This document shows, piece after piece, positions 8,459 to 17,776 of a stretch of DNA of 64,000 nt (position 1 is its first letter; each line of letters opens with the position of its first letter). The notes under the pieces were generated by a model. That model was not told the origin of the DNA. It was given only the letters and a program-made list of their open reading frames with translations, and ran no database searches. A program made the position numbers and the translations under genes. The stretch comes from Phycisphaerales bacterium (GTDB taxonomy: Bacteria > Planctomycetota > Phycisphaerae > Phycisphaerales > UBA1924), in the NCBI GenBank assembly GCA_029260495.1, contig JAJDDD010000006.1, forward strand, positions 186,001 to 250,000. The letters are read 5' to 3'.

Positions 8459-8694
8459 ACGGCGGTGGATTTGGTGATGTCGCCGTGGCGTTTCCTGCTG
8501 GCTATTTGGAAGCACGTCAGGCTGTGGCCGCGGCGGCGTTGGTTGTGTAGCAGGGGAAGGCAGATCTTGCGTTATTGCGAATGATCATTGCTGACCTTGA
8601 AGCCGACATAGAGGCGCTCGAGATTGAGCTCGAAGAGGCTCTCGTAGAGGCTTTGGATGCGTGTTTGGACGAGCTGTCCGGAGTAAATCCGTGA
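8458..8694 (+). pseudogene. Internally deleted cassette C: FG-GAP motif joined to coiled-coil tail
   Basis: Directly after the stop at 8456-8458 the frame reads NGGGFGDVAVA, an FG-GAP-like motif. It then jumps to the C-terminal tail (AGYLEARQAVAAAALVV), a TAG stop at 8548-8550, and in the same frame the second coiled coil to LSGVNP at 8694. Alignment to copies A and B shows that the rest of the propeller, dockerin, first coiled coil and hairpin are missing. The 3' end still has GGAG-N7-GTGA for the next gene. It is a dead remnant of the same kind of cassette. Confidence 0.7.
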
Positions 8695-9158
8695 TGTCGA
8701 TGCACTTCAGCGAGGTTATGGATGTTCGCATTATCAGCGCTGAACGTGAGCGGCTGAGGAACATAATCGCGTTTGTCATTTTCATCGGTTTATTTGTTGG
8801 GTGGCTCATTGCTGCGTCTTTGACGCGAGTGTTCGATGCCATTGAGATTATACAAATCTATTCTGCAGCTATTGTTCCAGTTTACATATTGCTCGGTGTA
8901 TATTTTATTCATTATTATCGCTTGTTTTATTTTAGCTTTGTGCGACAATGCTTGAAGGAGGAAATTGTATGCAGAAAATGTGATTATCCAGTCTTGGACA
9001 TTAAGACCGCAGCTATTTGTTCAGAATGCGGCGCCGACCTTACGCGACGCAATGCATTTTCATTAGCGCAGCCTCCATATCCGGGGCGGCGATACTTTGG
9101 TGCGTTTGCTGCTTGGGTTATTGCCGCATTGATGTTGTTTGGTGTGGTCGCATCATGA
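8691..9158 (+). CDS. Small membrane zinc-ribbon protein (copy C partner)
   Basis: The protein has 155 residues from GTG at 8691, overlapping the TGA of remnant C; ATG at 8694 is equally possible. It is the third paralogue: SAERERLRN start, two helices (IAFVIFIGLFVGWLIAA and a second around VPVYILLGVYFI), ribbon VCRKCDYPVLD...ICSECGADL and a terminal hydrophobic segment. Its 5' partner is broken, so it is an orphan that has kept an intact frame. AT-rich helices are seen as in the other two copies. Confidence 0.62.
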   Translation: MMSMHFSEVMDVRIISAERERLRNIIAFVIFIGLFVGWLIAASLTRVFDAIEIIQIYSAAIVPVYILLGVYFIHYYRLFYFSFVRQCLKEEIVCRKCDYPVLDIKTAAICSECGADLTRRNAFSLAQPPYPGRRYFGAFAAWVIAALMLFGVVAS

Positions 9159-9162
9159 AATA

Positions 9163-9308
9163 TTGCCGCTGGCGATGTGAACGGTGACGGGTTTGGAGAT
9201 GTTGGAGCGGCGTCGCCGGGCGAGGTTTTGGTGAATGAGCAGACGGCGGAGGTGACGGACGACAGCCATGTGCTGGTGTTTGGCGGGAGCGCAGCGGTCC
9301 TTGTTTAG
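9163..9308 (+). pseudogene. Cassette D: short FG-GAP fragment
   Basis: Starting 4 nt after the stop at 9158, the sequence reads GDVNGDGFGDVGAASPGE and on to VLVFGGSA, then loses homology at about 9297 and meets a TAG at 9306-9308. It matches 4322-4448 of the intact gene and the start of cassette B, with long identical stretches. No start, RBS or downstream partner gene remains. Confidence 0.75.
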
Positions 9309-9325
9309 AAAGAGCAGGAATGAAA

Positions 9326-9355
9326 GAACGCTGCGGGATTGTCCTTGCGGCGTTC
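9326..9355 (-). terminator. Possible terminator after the 1664-residue protein
   Basis: GAACGC (9326-9331) pairs with GCGTTC (9350-9355), with several further pairs inside including wobbles. On the minus strand it is followed by a pyrimidine-rich stretch but no true T run. It lies 42 bp past the stop at 9398. Confidence 0.3.
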
Positions 9356-9397
9356 TGGGTGGGGTTACAAGTTGCGTTTGAAATTAGTCCGAACGCA

Positions 9398-12300
9398 TCA
9401 TGGGAATACACTTGGGCACGGGCCCCAGGCGCCGAGCAGCTGAGCCAGGTCGCCTGAACCGACATCGCCATCGCCATCAAAGTCCGCTTCGCAGGGCAGG
9501 TTGCCCATGCAACCCGGATTGCCCCAGGAGCCGGCCAGGAACGCAAGGTCTCCAGCGCCGACAGCGCCATCGCCGTTGAGATCCCACGGGCATGGCAAGG
9601 TTTCCACTTCCTTGAGCTTGATGTTGTCGACGTACCACTTGGAGGAGATTTCTGGTGCTGGTAGCGGCGGGATGACTTCGTAGCATGCGAGCAGGATGCT
9701 CTCCGCGGGGAGATTGGGAAAGTTGTACGCGAATCCATCGGCTATACCGTCAGCATTGGATATGCCGCCGACGGGTGGCGGGCCGGGCTCTTCATTGTCC
9801 GGGAAGCCAACGAGCGTCAACAGGCCCGTTGAGGCGCCCGGGTTCGTCGGCGAGTTGTCAACGAAGATGAAGTCGTCGTTCGGCGGGCAATCAGCGAAGG
9901 ACAGAACGTCTCTCGAGCCTCCAACGCCATCGGTGACGCCAGCCTGGAACTTGACGGCGATCACGTCAGGACCTTTGATGATGCGGTCAAACGCATCGAA
10001 AGCGCCCGTCACTTCATCAACACCGCGGATCATCGGCCCTGTGGCGCCCTGATCAGGAAAGCCGATGCGGTAGAAGCAGAAGTTGTTGGGACTGGCTGGA
10101 GTGGGGCTTGGCGCATCCAATGCCAAGGCGCGGATGGTGAGCGGTTCAAGTTCCGCGACGCCGTCGCCTTCTTCATTGAATGCCTGCTCAACTTGCCAGC
10201 CATTGATGTCGGCGATGTTGAAGCCGGCGCCATCCTGATCCTGGGACGTGCCCGTGGCGATCAGAACTGCGTCGGGATGAGCGCCCATCAGGGTGTCGTC
10301 AAAGTTCTCAGGAATATCGCCGGGGCCGCCGGGAGTGCCAAGTGTATTCATGCCGGCCTTCCAGTTTCCATCTGAGTCGACTTCGACGCAGACGCGGAAC
10401 CAGGCGTTGAGCGGAACGATAACACCCGTGCCCTGGAAGATAAACGGCGGGGGCGGCGGGAAGCCACCCATAACGGGGTTGTCAATCGCGACAGCGATCT
10501 CGTTGGCGGTATGGGTATCGAAAGAGCTGGGAGGTCCGCCGAAGCGGATGTTGATGATCGTGCCGCCATCGCCATCTGTGCCGGCGCCGTTGATGCGGAA
10601 GCTGAGGGCAGAGTTGTTGTCCTGAACATAGAGATCCCAGTAGACACAGGCATTAACGGAGCCACCCATGGGACCTTGACCGTCTGCAAGCGCGATTGCG
10701 TTCGGCCATGTTGAAATGGCAGAGTTGAAGAGACAACAAGTCTCAACGTTCTGGTTCGCGTTGTTCACGAAGCAAACAACCTGCCCGAAGGCGCCGCCCG
10801 GATCAATGAAGACATCCGAACCCATCGCTTCAGTCAGCACATCGTCGGTCGTCGCTGAGCCGGAACGAATCCAGCCGTCACCACCAACGCCGCCGGCAGC
10901 GGCGAAGTTTGCGCCGGGGTCAGCCCACATCGGGAGGGGGCGAGTATCGATGCCATAGCCTTTGACATCGGTCGCAGCGAATGGCGCCGCAATGCCTACA
11001 GTGTCCCCCGCGATATTCATCGCGGTGTTCTGAATATCCCACTCGCCCTCAGCGATGGGGCAGCCGGTCTTGGGATCGTTGAGTGTGAAGCGTGTCGGAA
11101 ACGGCGGCACGCTTGGGCAGGGCGTGAAGCCTTCAACCGCATCTTCAGCGAAGACAGCGTCCACAGCGACAACAGCGCCGATGACAAGTTCGGCGGGGAG
11201 TGTGAACAGCGCGCCGCCCATGGACGGATCAGGAAGAGCAGCGATCGTTGCAATCTGATAACGGCAGAAGAGCTCGGCGCCATCATTGCGCTGGAACTGC
11301 ATCGTGTAGTCAGCACATTGCGGAGTGGCTGTATTCGGGCACGTCGGGTTGAGTGTGAAGTTCATGAAGCAGGGGTTGAGCTCCGTTGTCAGCTCATCCA
11401 TGTCATCGGGATCGACCAGGATCAGGTCGGCGGCGCCGGCGCACTTGACGCGATCCGGGCAGGCAAAGGCCGCCTTGTTGGTTGGCTTTTTGACATAGAC
11501 AAGATCATCGGTCATCAGGCGCCAATCGTTGGGATTGGGCAGACCCTTGCGGTCGGCGCCAACGAAGACTTCGCACGCCGTGTAGACGCACCATTCAAGC
11601 GCAAAGCCGAAATCCTTGATCTCGGTCTGGATGAACAGGGCAGCGGTCTCCGTGCCGGCGAGTGTGTCGCCGCCAACGCTGTCGCCCGTGAGGGCCCACG
11701 TGCCGATGTCAGTCAAAGCCTTGGCTGTGCACAGTTCAAAGCCCACACTCACAGGACAGCTCGCCAGCTTCTCCTTGAGAAGAGCAACGACTGTGCCTGG
11801 ACTGCCGATGGCGCCGCCGCCGGCGCTGATGGTGTAGGTGCAGTACAGGGCGCCGGGATCCATGTCCAGACCAGCGGCATCAAGCTTGAAGGAGCTGATG
11901 GCTGCATTGGTCGATACAGGCGGACAGTCAACGACGCGAATAGAGCGCTGGCTCACCTCGAAGTCGTTGCCATCAACGCTGTCAGCAAAGACGAAGGGTG
12001 TGTCACCCTGCTGGGCGATCGGCTGATCGAGAACGTAGCACTCCATGTCGTCGCACATGGGCAACTCAAAGACCGGGCCCGGCCCGGGGGTGAAGCCCTT
12101 GCCATCGACGCAGAAGTCATCAATAAGGATGGCGTCCCCGAAGCCGCCGAAGTTGTTGCCCGACTGGAATCCCGCTTGATTAAGCGTAAATTGCTCACTC
12201 AGGAATCTCGTGTAGGGCGGAGACATCGGGCTGGGCTGGCCCGCAAGCGTCTTCGCTTCCTGGAATTCAGGTTCAAAGCCATTTGCCGAAAGGAACGTCG

Positions 12301-14392
12301 AGTCGAACTCGAGGGGTATGTCATTCACGCTCCACTCAGCTGTTCCGTCACCGAAGAGTGTGAGTTTTAATGTAAAGAACGCGCCGATGAGGCCGGCGCC
12401 GGTCAGGTTGGTGGTTGTCGGATAGTTGAGGTTGCTCGTGTTGTCCGCAAGATTCGGCGGCGAATCAACACGGACACCGGATGTTGTGTGCATCGTGGGG
12501 TCAAAGGCGCTATTCGCAAGGCGGATGTGGAGGGTGTCGTCAATGATGTCGAAGTTGTCAGCGACGCCCGTGAGCAACTGCTCAGACACGCCGAGAATGA
12601 ATGTGTCGCTGACGCTCATGCCGCGAACAGTCGTTGGGGAGTCAACCAGGATGTTGACGCTGACAGTCACCGGACACTCGGGGGTTGCGACGGGATGATT
12701 GTCAGCGGGGGGAGGGGAGACGCCGTTGCGCTGATCGTGGGGCGTGTTGATGGAGAACTCAGTGCGGAAACGGGAGTCTTCGATTTGGTTGTTTTGCTGA
12801 ATCGACTGGTTCGGCATGCCGTCGCCATCAGAGCCAGGAGGTAGCGTGGTGTTGCCAGCCGTCGAGATGACTCCGCGACCGGAAAGCGAGTCTGTCCAGG
12901 TGACACCTTGAAGAATAAGCCCCTGACCAGGTGTGTAGAGTTCGATGTCGTCCTTAAAGGGGAGAATCTGCTTCGGCTCAGCACTCCTGGTGAACACGTC
13001 ACCGATGAGGCAGAAGTTGTCCGTGTAGTTGTTGGTGGGAACCCAGCCGGGAACCTGCTCAGGCGTGGGATCACCGCCGATGAGGGTGAAGACGTTGGTA
13101 CAAGTCGTGCCCAGGATGGGAGGAGACGGATCCTTTGCTTCAACCATGAAATTATTCACCGCGCGGCCATGGCCAGCAAAGACGCCGCCGCCGAGATCCG
13201 TCGCAGCCTGGCCCGGATAGATTTCCGTCCAGCCGAGTTCGAAGAACTGGAAGTCACGCTGATCGTCAATCGTAATCCCGGCAGAGCCATCGGTTTGGCT
13301 GTCGCGCATGTAGACGGCAAGCGTTGACGGCGTCACGCGCACCGCGACGGTGAACCACTCCTGAAGCTGAACGTGTTTTGTCGCGAGCCCAGGCGCGGGG
13401 CCGATCGGCGGAGCAAAGAACTGTCCGATGCTGTAAAGACCCGGGTTGTTCCCGGTGATCAGTGGCCTGAGCATCTGCCCATTGGGCTCCGCGAGCGGTG
13501 AGCCGAAGAAGTAACCCGTCAGCACAACGCGAGCCACAAGACCACCTTCAAGACTGGACTGCGGCGACCACGGCACTGCTGTCTCGTAGTCATCAAAGTA
13601 AAAATCGGCGCACACAATCATCGCCTGCGAAGTGTTCGCGACATATACCTCGGCGGAACTCAGGTTGTAGCCAAGAAACGTGCCCGTGAGCGCCGAGCCG
13701 AACCAACCCTGACCATTGAGTAGCACCTGGTTCCGAGTGGGATCAACATCTCCGCCGGGAGGAACCGCGCCGTTGTAGGGATCGCGAGGCTCCTCCAGTA
13801 TCTGCGGCACATTGAGCGGATTATCCCAGTCAACAGCGACGTAGAAAAATGCCGCGTTGACACCGATGCCGGAGGGCTGGGTTTGGTTGTCGATTTCTTC
13901 CCACACGCCATCGGAAGGGTCCGGATCGACGATGTACGACTCGAACCCGTCGAAGTAATCGATCTCCGCGCCGGCGATGTCGTCATTCACTCCGCGCGCT
14001 GCGCCCGCGTTGAGTGAGGATTGATCCGAGCGACGAAGAGCGACATCGCTCTGCTGCAACGTCTTGTAGCCAAGTTGCTCGGGACCAAGAAGGCACTGCC
14101 AAGGATGAATCTGTCCCGCGTCAATCATCGCGCGAACTCTGTTGACCTCTGCATCGAAAGCCGGCGTGCCGAGGCGCGGCATTCCAAGACCTTCCTCACG
14201 CGCTTTCAATAGGTGGGCCGGATCGTTCACGGCGCGATACGCTGACGTGCGGATCGGAACCTGATGCGCCGGGTTGGGCGCGATCAACTCAAGCGCCGCT
14301 GACGGTGATATTTTGCTGACGCTGACGTTCTCCGCCACCGCGGCGCCGACCAGCGCCAATCCGACGGCTCCGACCAATGTGCTGCTCTTCAT
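9398..14392 (-). CDS. Giant secreted multidomain protein with GC-type dockerin tail
   Basis: The protein has 1664 residues and starts MKSSTLVGAVGLALVGAAVAEN, a clean signal peptide. It then holds several modules of about 250-300 residues that begin with related motifs (IDYFDGFESYIVD, DDIELYTPGQG, CDDMECYVLDQPI). These look like repeated beta-sandwich (lectin/LamG-like) domains with many paired Cys. The last 65 residues are a dockerin with two EF-hands (CPWDLNGDGAVGAGDL and DFDGDGDVGSGDL) ending WGPCPSVFP; four residues past the usual Cys-Pro end is unusual. No catalytic motif was recognised, so a binding or structural role at the cell surface is likely. It is divergent from the peptidase gene at 14764, with 371 bp between them. 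Confidence 0.75.
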   Translation of the reverse strand: MKSSTLVGAVGLALVGAAVAENVSVSKISPSAALELIAPNPAHQVPIRTSAYRAVNDPAHLLKAREEGLGMPRLGTPAFDAEVNRVRAMIDAGQIHPWQCLLGPEQLGYKTLQQSDVALRRSDQSSLNAGAARGVNDDIAGAEIDYFDGFESYIVDPDPSDGVWEEIDNQTQPSGIGVNAAFFYVAVDWDNPLNVPQILEEPRDPYNGAVPPGGDVDPTRNQVLLNGQGWFGSALTGTFLGYNLSSAEVYVANTSQAMIVCADFYFDDYETAVPWSPQSSLEGGLVARVVLTGYFFGSPLAEPNGQMLRPLITGNNPGLYSIGQFFAPPIGPAPGLATKHVQLQEWFTVAVRVTPSTLAVYMRDSQTDGSAGITIDDQRDFQFFELGWTEIYPGQAATDLGGGVFAGHGRAVNNFMVEAKDPSPPILGTTCTNVFTLIGGDPTPEQVPGWVPTNNYTDNFCLIGDVFTRSAEPKQILPFKDDIELYTPGQGLILQGVTWTDSLSGRGVISTAGNTTLPPGSDGDGMPNQSIQQNNQIEDSRFRTEFSINTPHDQRNGVSPPPADNHPVATPECPVTVSVNILVDSPTTVRGMSVSDTFILGVSEQLLTGVADNFDIIDDTLHIRLANSAFDPTMHTTSGVRVDSPPNLADNTSNLNYPTTTNLTGAGLIGAFFTLKLTLFGDGTAEWSVNDIPLEFDSTFLSANGFEPEFQEAKTLAGQPSPMSPPYTRFLSEQFTLNQAGFQSGNNFGGFGDAILIDDFCVDGKGFTPGPGPVFELPMCDDMECYVLDQPIAQQGDTPFVFADSVDGNDFEVSQRSIRVVDCPPVSTNAAISSFKLDAAGLDMDPGALYCTYTISAGGGAIGSPGTVVALLKEKLASCPVSVGFELCTAKALTDIGTWALTGDSVGGDTLAGTETAALFIQTEIKDFGFALEWCVYTACEVFVGADRKGLPNPNDWRLMTDDLVYVKKPTNKAAFACPDRVKCAGAADLILVDPDDMDELTTELNPCFMNFTLNPTCPNTATPQCADYTMQFQRNDGAELFCRYQIATIAALPDPSMGGALFTLPAELVIGAVVAVDAVFAEDAVEGFTPCPSVPPFPTRFTLNDPKTGCPIAEGEWDIQNTAMNIAGDTVGIAAPFAATDVKGYGIDTRPLPMWADPGANFAAAGGVGGDGWIRSGSATTDDVLTEAMGSDVFIDPGGAFGQVVCFVNNANQNVETCCLFNSAISTWPNAIALADGQGPMGGSVNACVYWDLYVQDNNSALSFRINGAGTDGDGGTIINIRFGGPPSSFDTHTANEIAVAIDNPVMGGFPPPPPFIFQGTGVIVPLNAWFRVCVEVDSDGNWKAGMNTLGTPGGPGDIPENFDDTLMGAHPDAVLIATGTSQDQDGAGFNIADINGWQVEQAFNEEGDGVAELEPLTIRALALDAPSPTPASPNNFCFYRIGFPDQGATGPMIRGVDEVTGAFDAFDRIIKGPDVIAVKFQAGVTDGVGGSRDVLSFADCPPNDDFIFVDNSPTNPGASTGLLTLVGFPDNEEPGPPPVGGISNADGIADGFAYNFPNLPAESILLACYEVIPPLPAPEISSKWYVDNIKLKEVETLPCPWDLNGDGAVGAGDLAFLAGSWGNPGCMGNLPCEADFDGDGDVGSGDLAQLLGAWGPCPSVFP

Positions 14393-14763
14393 TTGGAAAT
14401 CTCCTCGCCATGATTCGTTCCAGGCGCATTAGACCGCGCGTCTGGTTTGGCTGCATCATATTTTCTGGAAAATTGCTCTCACGGGCGTCAGCGATGCAGG
14501 TGAAGGCGTCTGAGGCCATCCTAACCGTGGCTGATTCTGCGCTCGTCCGCGGTGAGGCTGAACAAGTCATGTATGCAATGAGTATGAACCACGCTCACGC
14601 GACGAAGGCGCCCTATCAAGCTGGCTGGGTGATTGCGGCTGGCCAGCCAACCGGGAAACCAGGGCCACGGCGCGATGCGGTTTGTGTTGAGAGTCTCATT
14701 TTCTCACTCGCGTCTGTAGAATGCCTCTCACTGCCCATATCGTGGCAGCAGGAGAGATGACAT
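14393..14763. other. Divergent intergenic region, 371 bp
   Basis: It separates two divergent exported-protein genes and must hold both promoters. Short open frames cross it on both strands but show no family features. The only clear signal is the ribosome site AGGAG about 10 nt before the ATG at 14764. No convincing -35/-10 pair or terminator was found. Confidence 0.4.
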
Positions 14764-17706
14764 ATGAAGCTGAGTGTAAGTGTCGTTGTGTGTTTCGCAT
14801 TATTTGCAGGCAATTTGTTCGCCCAGCAGGGGCTTGGACCGATGGAGGCGCCTCCTGCGACGCCGGTGGAGTCGCTTGCCTATGACGCGGCGTTTTTTCC
14901 AGGCGCCGTGTATGACGAGGACATTTCGACGCCGGAAGAGTTGCTTGGGTATCGCGTTGGCGATCGGGCAGCGACGCATGCGGAGATTGAAGCATGCATG
15001 CAGGCGTGGGACGCTGCGAGCGATCGGACAAAGTTGGTGGAATATGCGCGGTCTTATGAAGACAGGCCGCTGTATTACATGGTTGTGAGTTCGGCGGCAA
15101 ACCTTCGCCGGCTGGATGAGATCAAAGAAAATCTTGGCGACATGGCAGACCCTCGGCGCGGCGGCGGTCGCGGCGCAGGTCGGCTTGTTAACTCAACACC
15201 GGCTGTAGCTTGGCTTGCGTATTCGATTCATGGCGATGAAACGTCCGGCGCTGACGCGGCGCTGGCGGTGACTTATCACCTGGCTGCAGCGCAGGATGAT
15301 GAAGTCGTGCGCATGCTTGATGAGTTGGTGGTGATTATTGATCCAATGATGAACCCGGATGGTCGGGATCGTTTCTTGAAGCAGGTGCGCGAGCATCGAA
15401 GCGTTGGGCCGAACGTTGATGATCAATCTCTGCTGCACACCGGGTATTGGCCTTGGGGACGGACGAACCACTATTTGTTTGATCTGAATCGGGATTGGAT
15501 ATTGGGTGTGCATCCGGAGACTCGCGGGCGGATTGCTGCTGTGAATGAATGGCGCCCGCTGTTGTTTGTGGATTCGCATGAGATGGGGTCGCAGGATACG
15601 TATCTTTTTTCGCCCAGCCGGGAGCCGGTGAATCCGAATCTTCCGAAACGCCGGCTGCACTGGTGGGATGTTTTTTCGAAGGATCAGGCGGCGGCGTTTG
15701 ATGCGCATGGTTGGCGGTATTACACAGGCGAGTGGAACGAGGAGTGGTATCCGGGGTACTCAAGCTCGTGGGCGGGGTTTCGTGGCGCGGTTGGGATTTT
15801 GTATGAGCAGGCAGGGATTGCAGAGGACGGCGTGCGCCGGCCTGAAGGAACGATTCTGACGTACCGAGAGTCGGTTCATCATCAGGTTGAGAGTTCGATG
15901 GCGAATCTCGGGACGCTGCTCGAGCATCACGAAGAGATGCTGCGCGAGTTTATAGATGAGCGGCGTGAAGCGGTGTCGAGCGATGGTCCATTTGCGGGGA
16001 AGGTGTACGCGGTTGTGCCGAATGGGAATGAATCGAGGATGGATCGGTTTGTGCATCTCATGCTTTTGGAAGGCTTTGAAGTGCATCAGGCGACGCGGAG
16101 CTTTCGAGGTTCGGGTGTGGATCGGCTTGGGCGGAAGGTTGAAGATCATGAGTTTTCCGCGAAAACAGTGTTGATTTCAGCGCGGCAGCCGGAGGCAGCG
16201 TTGATCGCAGCGATGCTTGAGTTTGATCCAAGAATGAGAGCAAGCTTCCTGGAAAAAGAACGGCGGGAGATTTTGCGCACAGGCAACTCGAAGCTGTATG
16301 ACACGACGGCGTGGAACCTGACGATGATGCACGACGTTGATGGCTACATGCTGGACATGGAGCTCCCGGGCGAAGCAGAGTTGGTTCAAGAGCGCGGGCG
16401 AATCGGGGGCGCAGAAAACGCATTGAACAGCGTGGCGTTTGTAATTGGGGGAATGGATGACCGTTCGGTGTCGGCAGCGGCGCGTTTGATGGAGCGCGGT
16501 GTTGAGGTGCGCGTCAGCAAGAAGAAGTTCAACTTTGATGGTCAGGAGTACGCGCGGGGGTCGATTGTTGTCGCGCATGATGACAATCGTCTTTTCAAAG
16601 GCGATCTGGGCGAGGTAGTCGATGAGGTGTGCGCTGAGCTTGGTGTGAAAGCAGTAGGCGTGGCGTCGGGGCTGGGTCCTGGTGTTGAGGTTCCCGATCT
16701 TGGCGGTGAGCACTTTGTGCTGCTGGAGCGCCCGCGGATTGCGATCGCGGGTCGCGGGCAGACGAGTTCGTACAGCTTTGGCGCCGCGTGGCATGCGCTG
16801 GATCATCGGGTTGGTGTGCGCACATCGCAGATCAACATTGAAAGTCTGAGCAGGACAGATTTACGACGATACAACGTGCTGGTTGTGCCTTCGATGTTTG
16901 GATCGCTCGAAGACAGTGCGAGGGAAGAGTTGGCGACGTGGGTCGAGCAGGGGGGGACGTTGGTGGCATTGGGGGGCGCTGCGACGGCGCTTGCGAATGA
17001 AGAATCGGGGCTTTCGGCTGTCAGGCGTTTGCGCGATGTGCTGGAGTCCCTTGATGAGTATGAGATCGCCGTGCTGCGCGAGGTTGCGGGGCGCGTGGCG
17101 GAGGTTGATGAGGAATCAGTGTGGGGGCAAGGAGTTCCGGAAGAACTTGAGCATCCGTGGGCGGAAGCGCCGGAGCGGGAGAGTCTGGAGGAACTCAAAC
17201 GGCGCGATGCGTGGCGGCTTCTCTTTAGTCCGCAGGGCGCCTTCGTTGCGGGGCGTGTCGATGATCGAAGCTGGCTGACGGCGGGGCTGGGTGAGTATGT
17301 GCCGGTGCTGTATGCGGGAGGAACTGCGCTGATGGCGAAGACTCCGGTTGAGGCGCCGGTGCGGCTTGGCGTTTTTGAGCCGGCGGATGAAGAGGCGGCT
17401 GCCAACGATGAAGGCGTCGATGATGAGAAGCCTGCGAGCGCACGAGCCGGATGGGCGATCACGCCGGCGGGGATGACGATGAGGCTGCGCATGAGCGGGT
17501 TGTTGTGGCCGGAAGCGGCGCAGCGGCTGGCGAACGCAGCCTACATTACGCGCGAACGGCGCGGCGCCGGGCAGGTGATTTTGATCGCCGGCGATCCTGT
17601 CTTTCGAGGATCCACGTTGGGGACGGGGCGACTTTTCCTCAATGCTGTGATTTATGGCCCGGGGATGGGAGCACAGGAGACGATTTCCCCCGTGAAGCGC
17701 GAGTAA
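14764..17706 (+). CDS. Secreted M14-family zinc carboxypeptidase
   Basis: The protein has 980 residues with a signal peptide (1-20, cut before QQGLG). The catalytic domain spans about residues 70-380. It shows the zinc motif HGDE (His156, Glu159), substrate-binding Asn-Arg in DLNRDW (242-243), the third zinc ligand His272 in VDSHEMG, and a likely general base Glu348 in LYEQAG. These are the hallmark M14 residues in the right order. The C-terminal half contains a class I amidotransferase/DJ-1-like alpha/beta domain (residues of about 640-770, NVLVVPSMFGSLED) often found after such peptidases. It probably removes C-terminal residues from extracellular peptides. The next gene begins 70 bp downstream in the same direction. 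Confidence 0.88.
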   Translation: MKLSVSVVVCFALFAGNLFAQQGLGPMEAPPATPVESLAYDAAFFPGAVYDEDISTPEELLGYRVGDRAATHAEIEACMQAWDAASDRTKLVEYARSYEDRPLYYMVVSSAANLRRLDEIKENLGDMADPRRGGGRGAGRLVNSTPAVAWLAYSIHGDETSGADAALAVTYHLAAAQDDEVVRMLDELVVIIDPMMNPDGRDRFLKQVREHRSVGPNVDDQSLLHTGYWPWGRTNHYLFDLNRDWILGVHPETRGRIAAVNEWRPLLFVDSHEMGSQDTYLFSPSREPVNPNLPKRRLHWWDVFSKDQAAAFDAHGWRYYTGEWNEEWYPGYSSSWAGFRGAVGILYEQAGIAEDGVRRPEGTILTYRESVHHQVESSMANLGTLLEHHEEMLREFIDERREAVSSDGPFAGKVYAVVPNGNESRMDRFVHLMLLEGFEVHQATRSFRGSGVDRLGRKVEDHEFSAKTVLISARQPEAALIAAMLEFDPRMRASFLEKERREILRTGNSKLYDTTAWNLTMMHDVDGYMLDMELPGEAELVQERGRIGGAENALNSVAFVIGGMDDRSVSAAARLMERGVEVRVSKKKFNFDGQEYARGSIVVAHDDNRLFKGDLGEVVDEVCAELGVKAVGVASGLGPGVEVPDLGGEHFVLLERPRIAIAGRGQTSSYSFGAAWHALDHRVGVRTSQINIESLSRTDLRRYNVLVVPSMFGSLEDSAREELATWVEQGGTLVALGGAATALANEESGLSAVRRLRDVLESLDEYEIAVLREVAGRVAEVDEESVWGQGVPEELEHPWAEAPERESLEELKRRDAWRLLFSPQGAFVAGRVDDRSWLTAGLGEYVPVLYAGGTALMAKTPVEAPVRLGVFEPADEEAAANDEGVDDEKPASARAGWAITPAGMTMRLRMSGLLWPEAAQRLANAAYITRERRGAGQVILIAGDPVFRGSTLGTGRLFLNAVIYGPGMGAQETISPVKRE

Positions 17707-17776
17707 GGCGATTGGCAGCGCCGGATTGGCGCCCGGGCGTGAAGGCGGGGGGGAGTGATGCCCGATAGAAGTCTCT

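Noticed and set aside
11318-12370. 350-residue plus-strand open frame
   Set aside because: It is antisense to the 1664-residue secreted protein, whose signal peptide and dockerin tail make it the real gene.
14377-14760. 127-residue open frame between the giant protein and the M14 peptidase
   Set aside because: It overlaps the start of the minus-strand gene, has no recognisable domain and ends at the RBS of the next gene.
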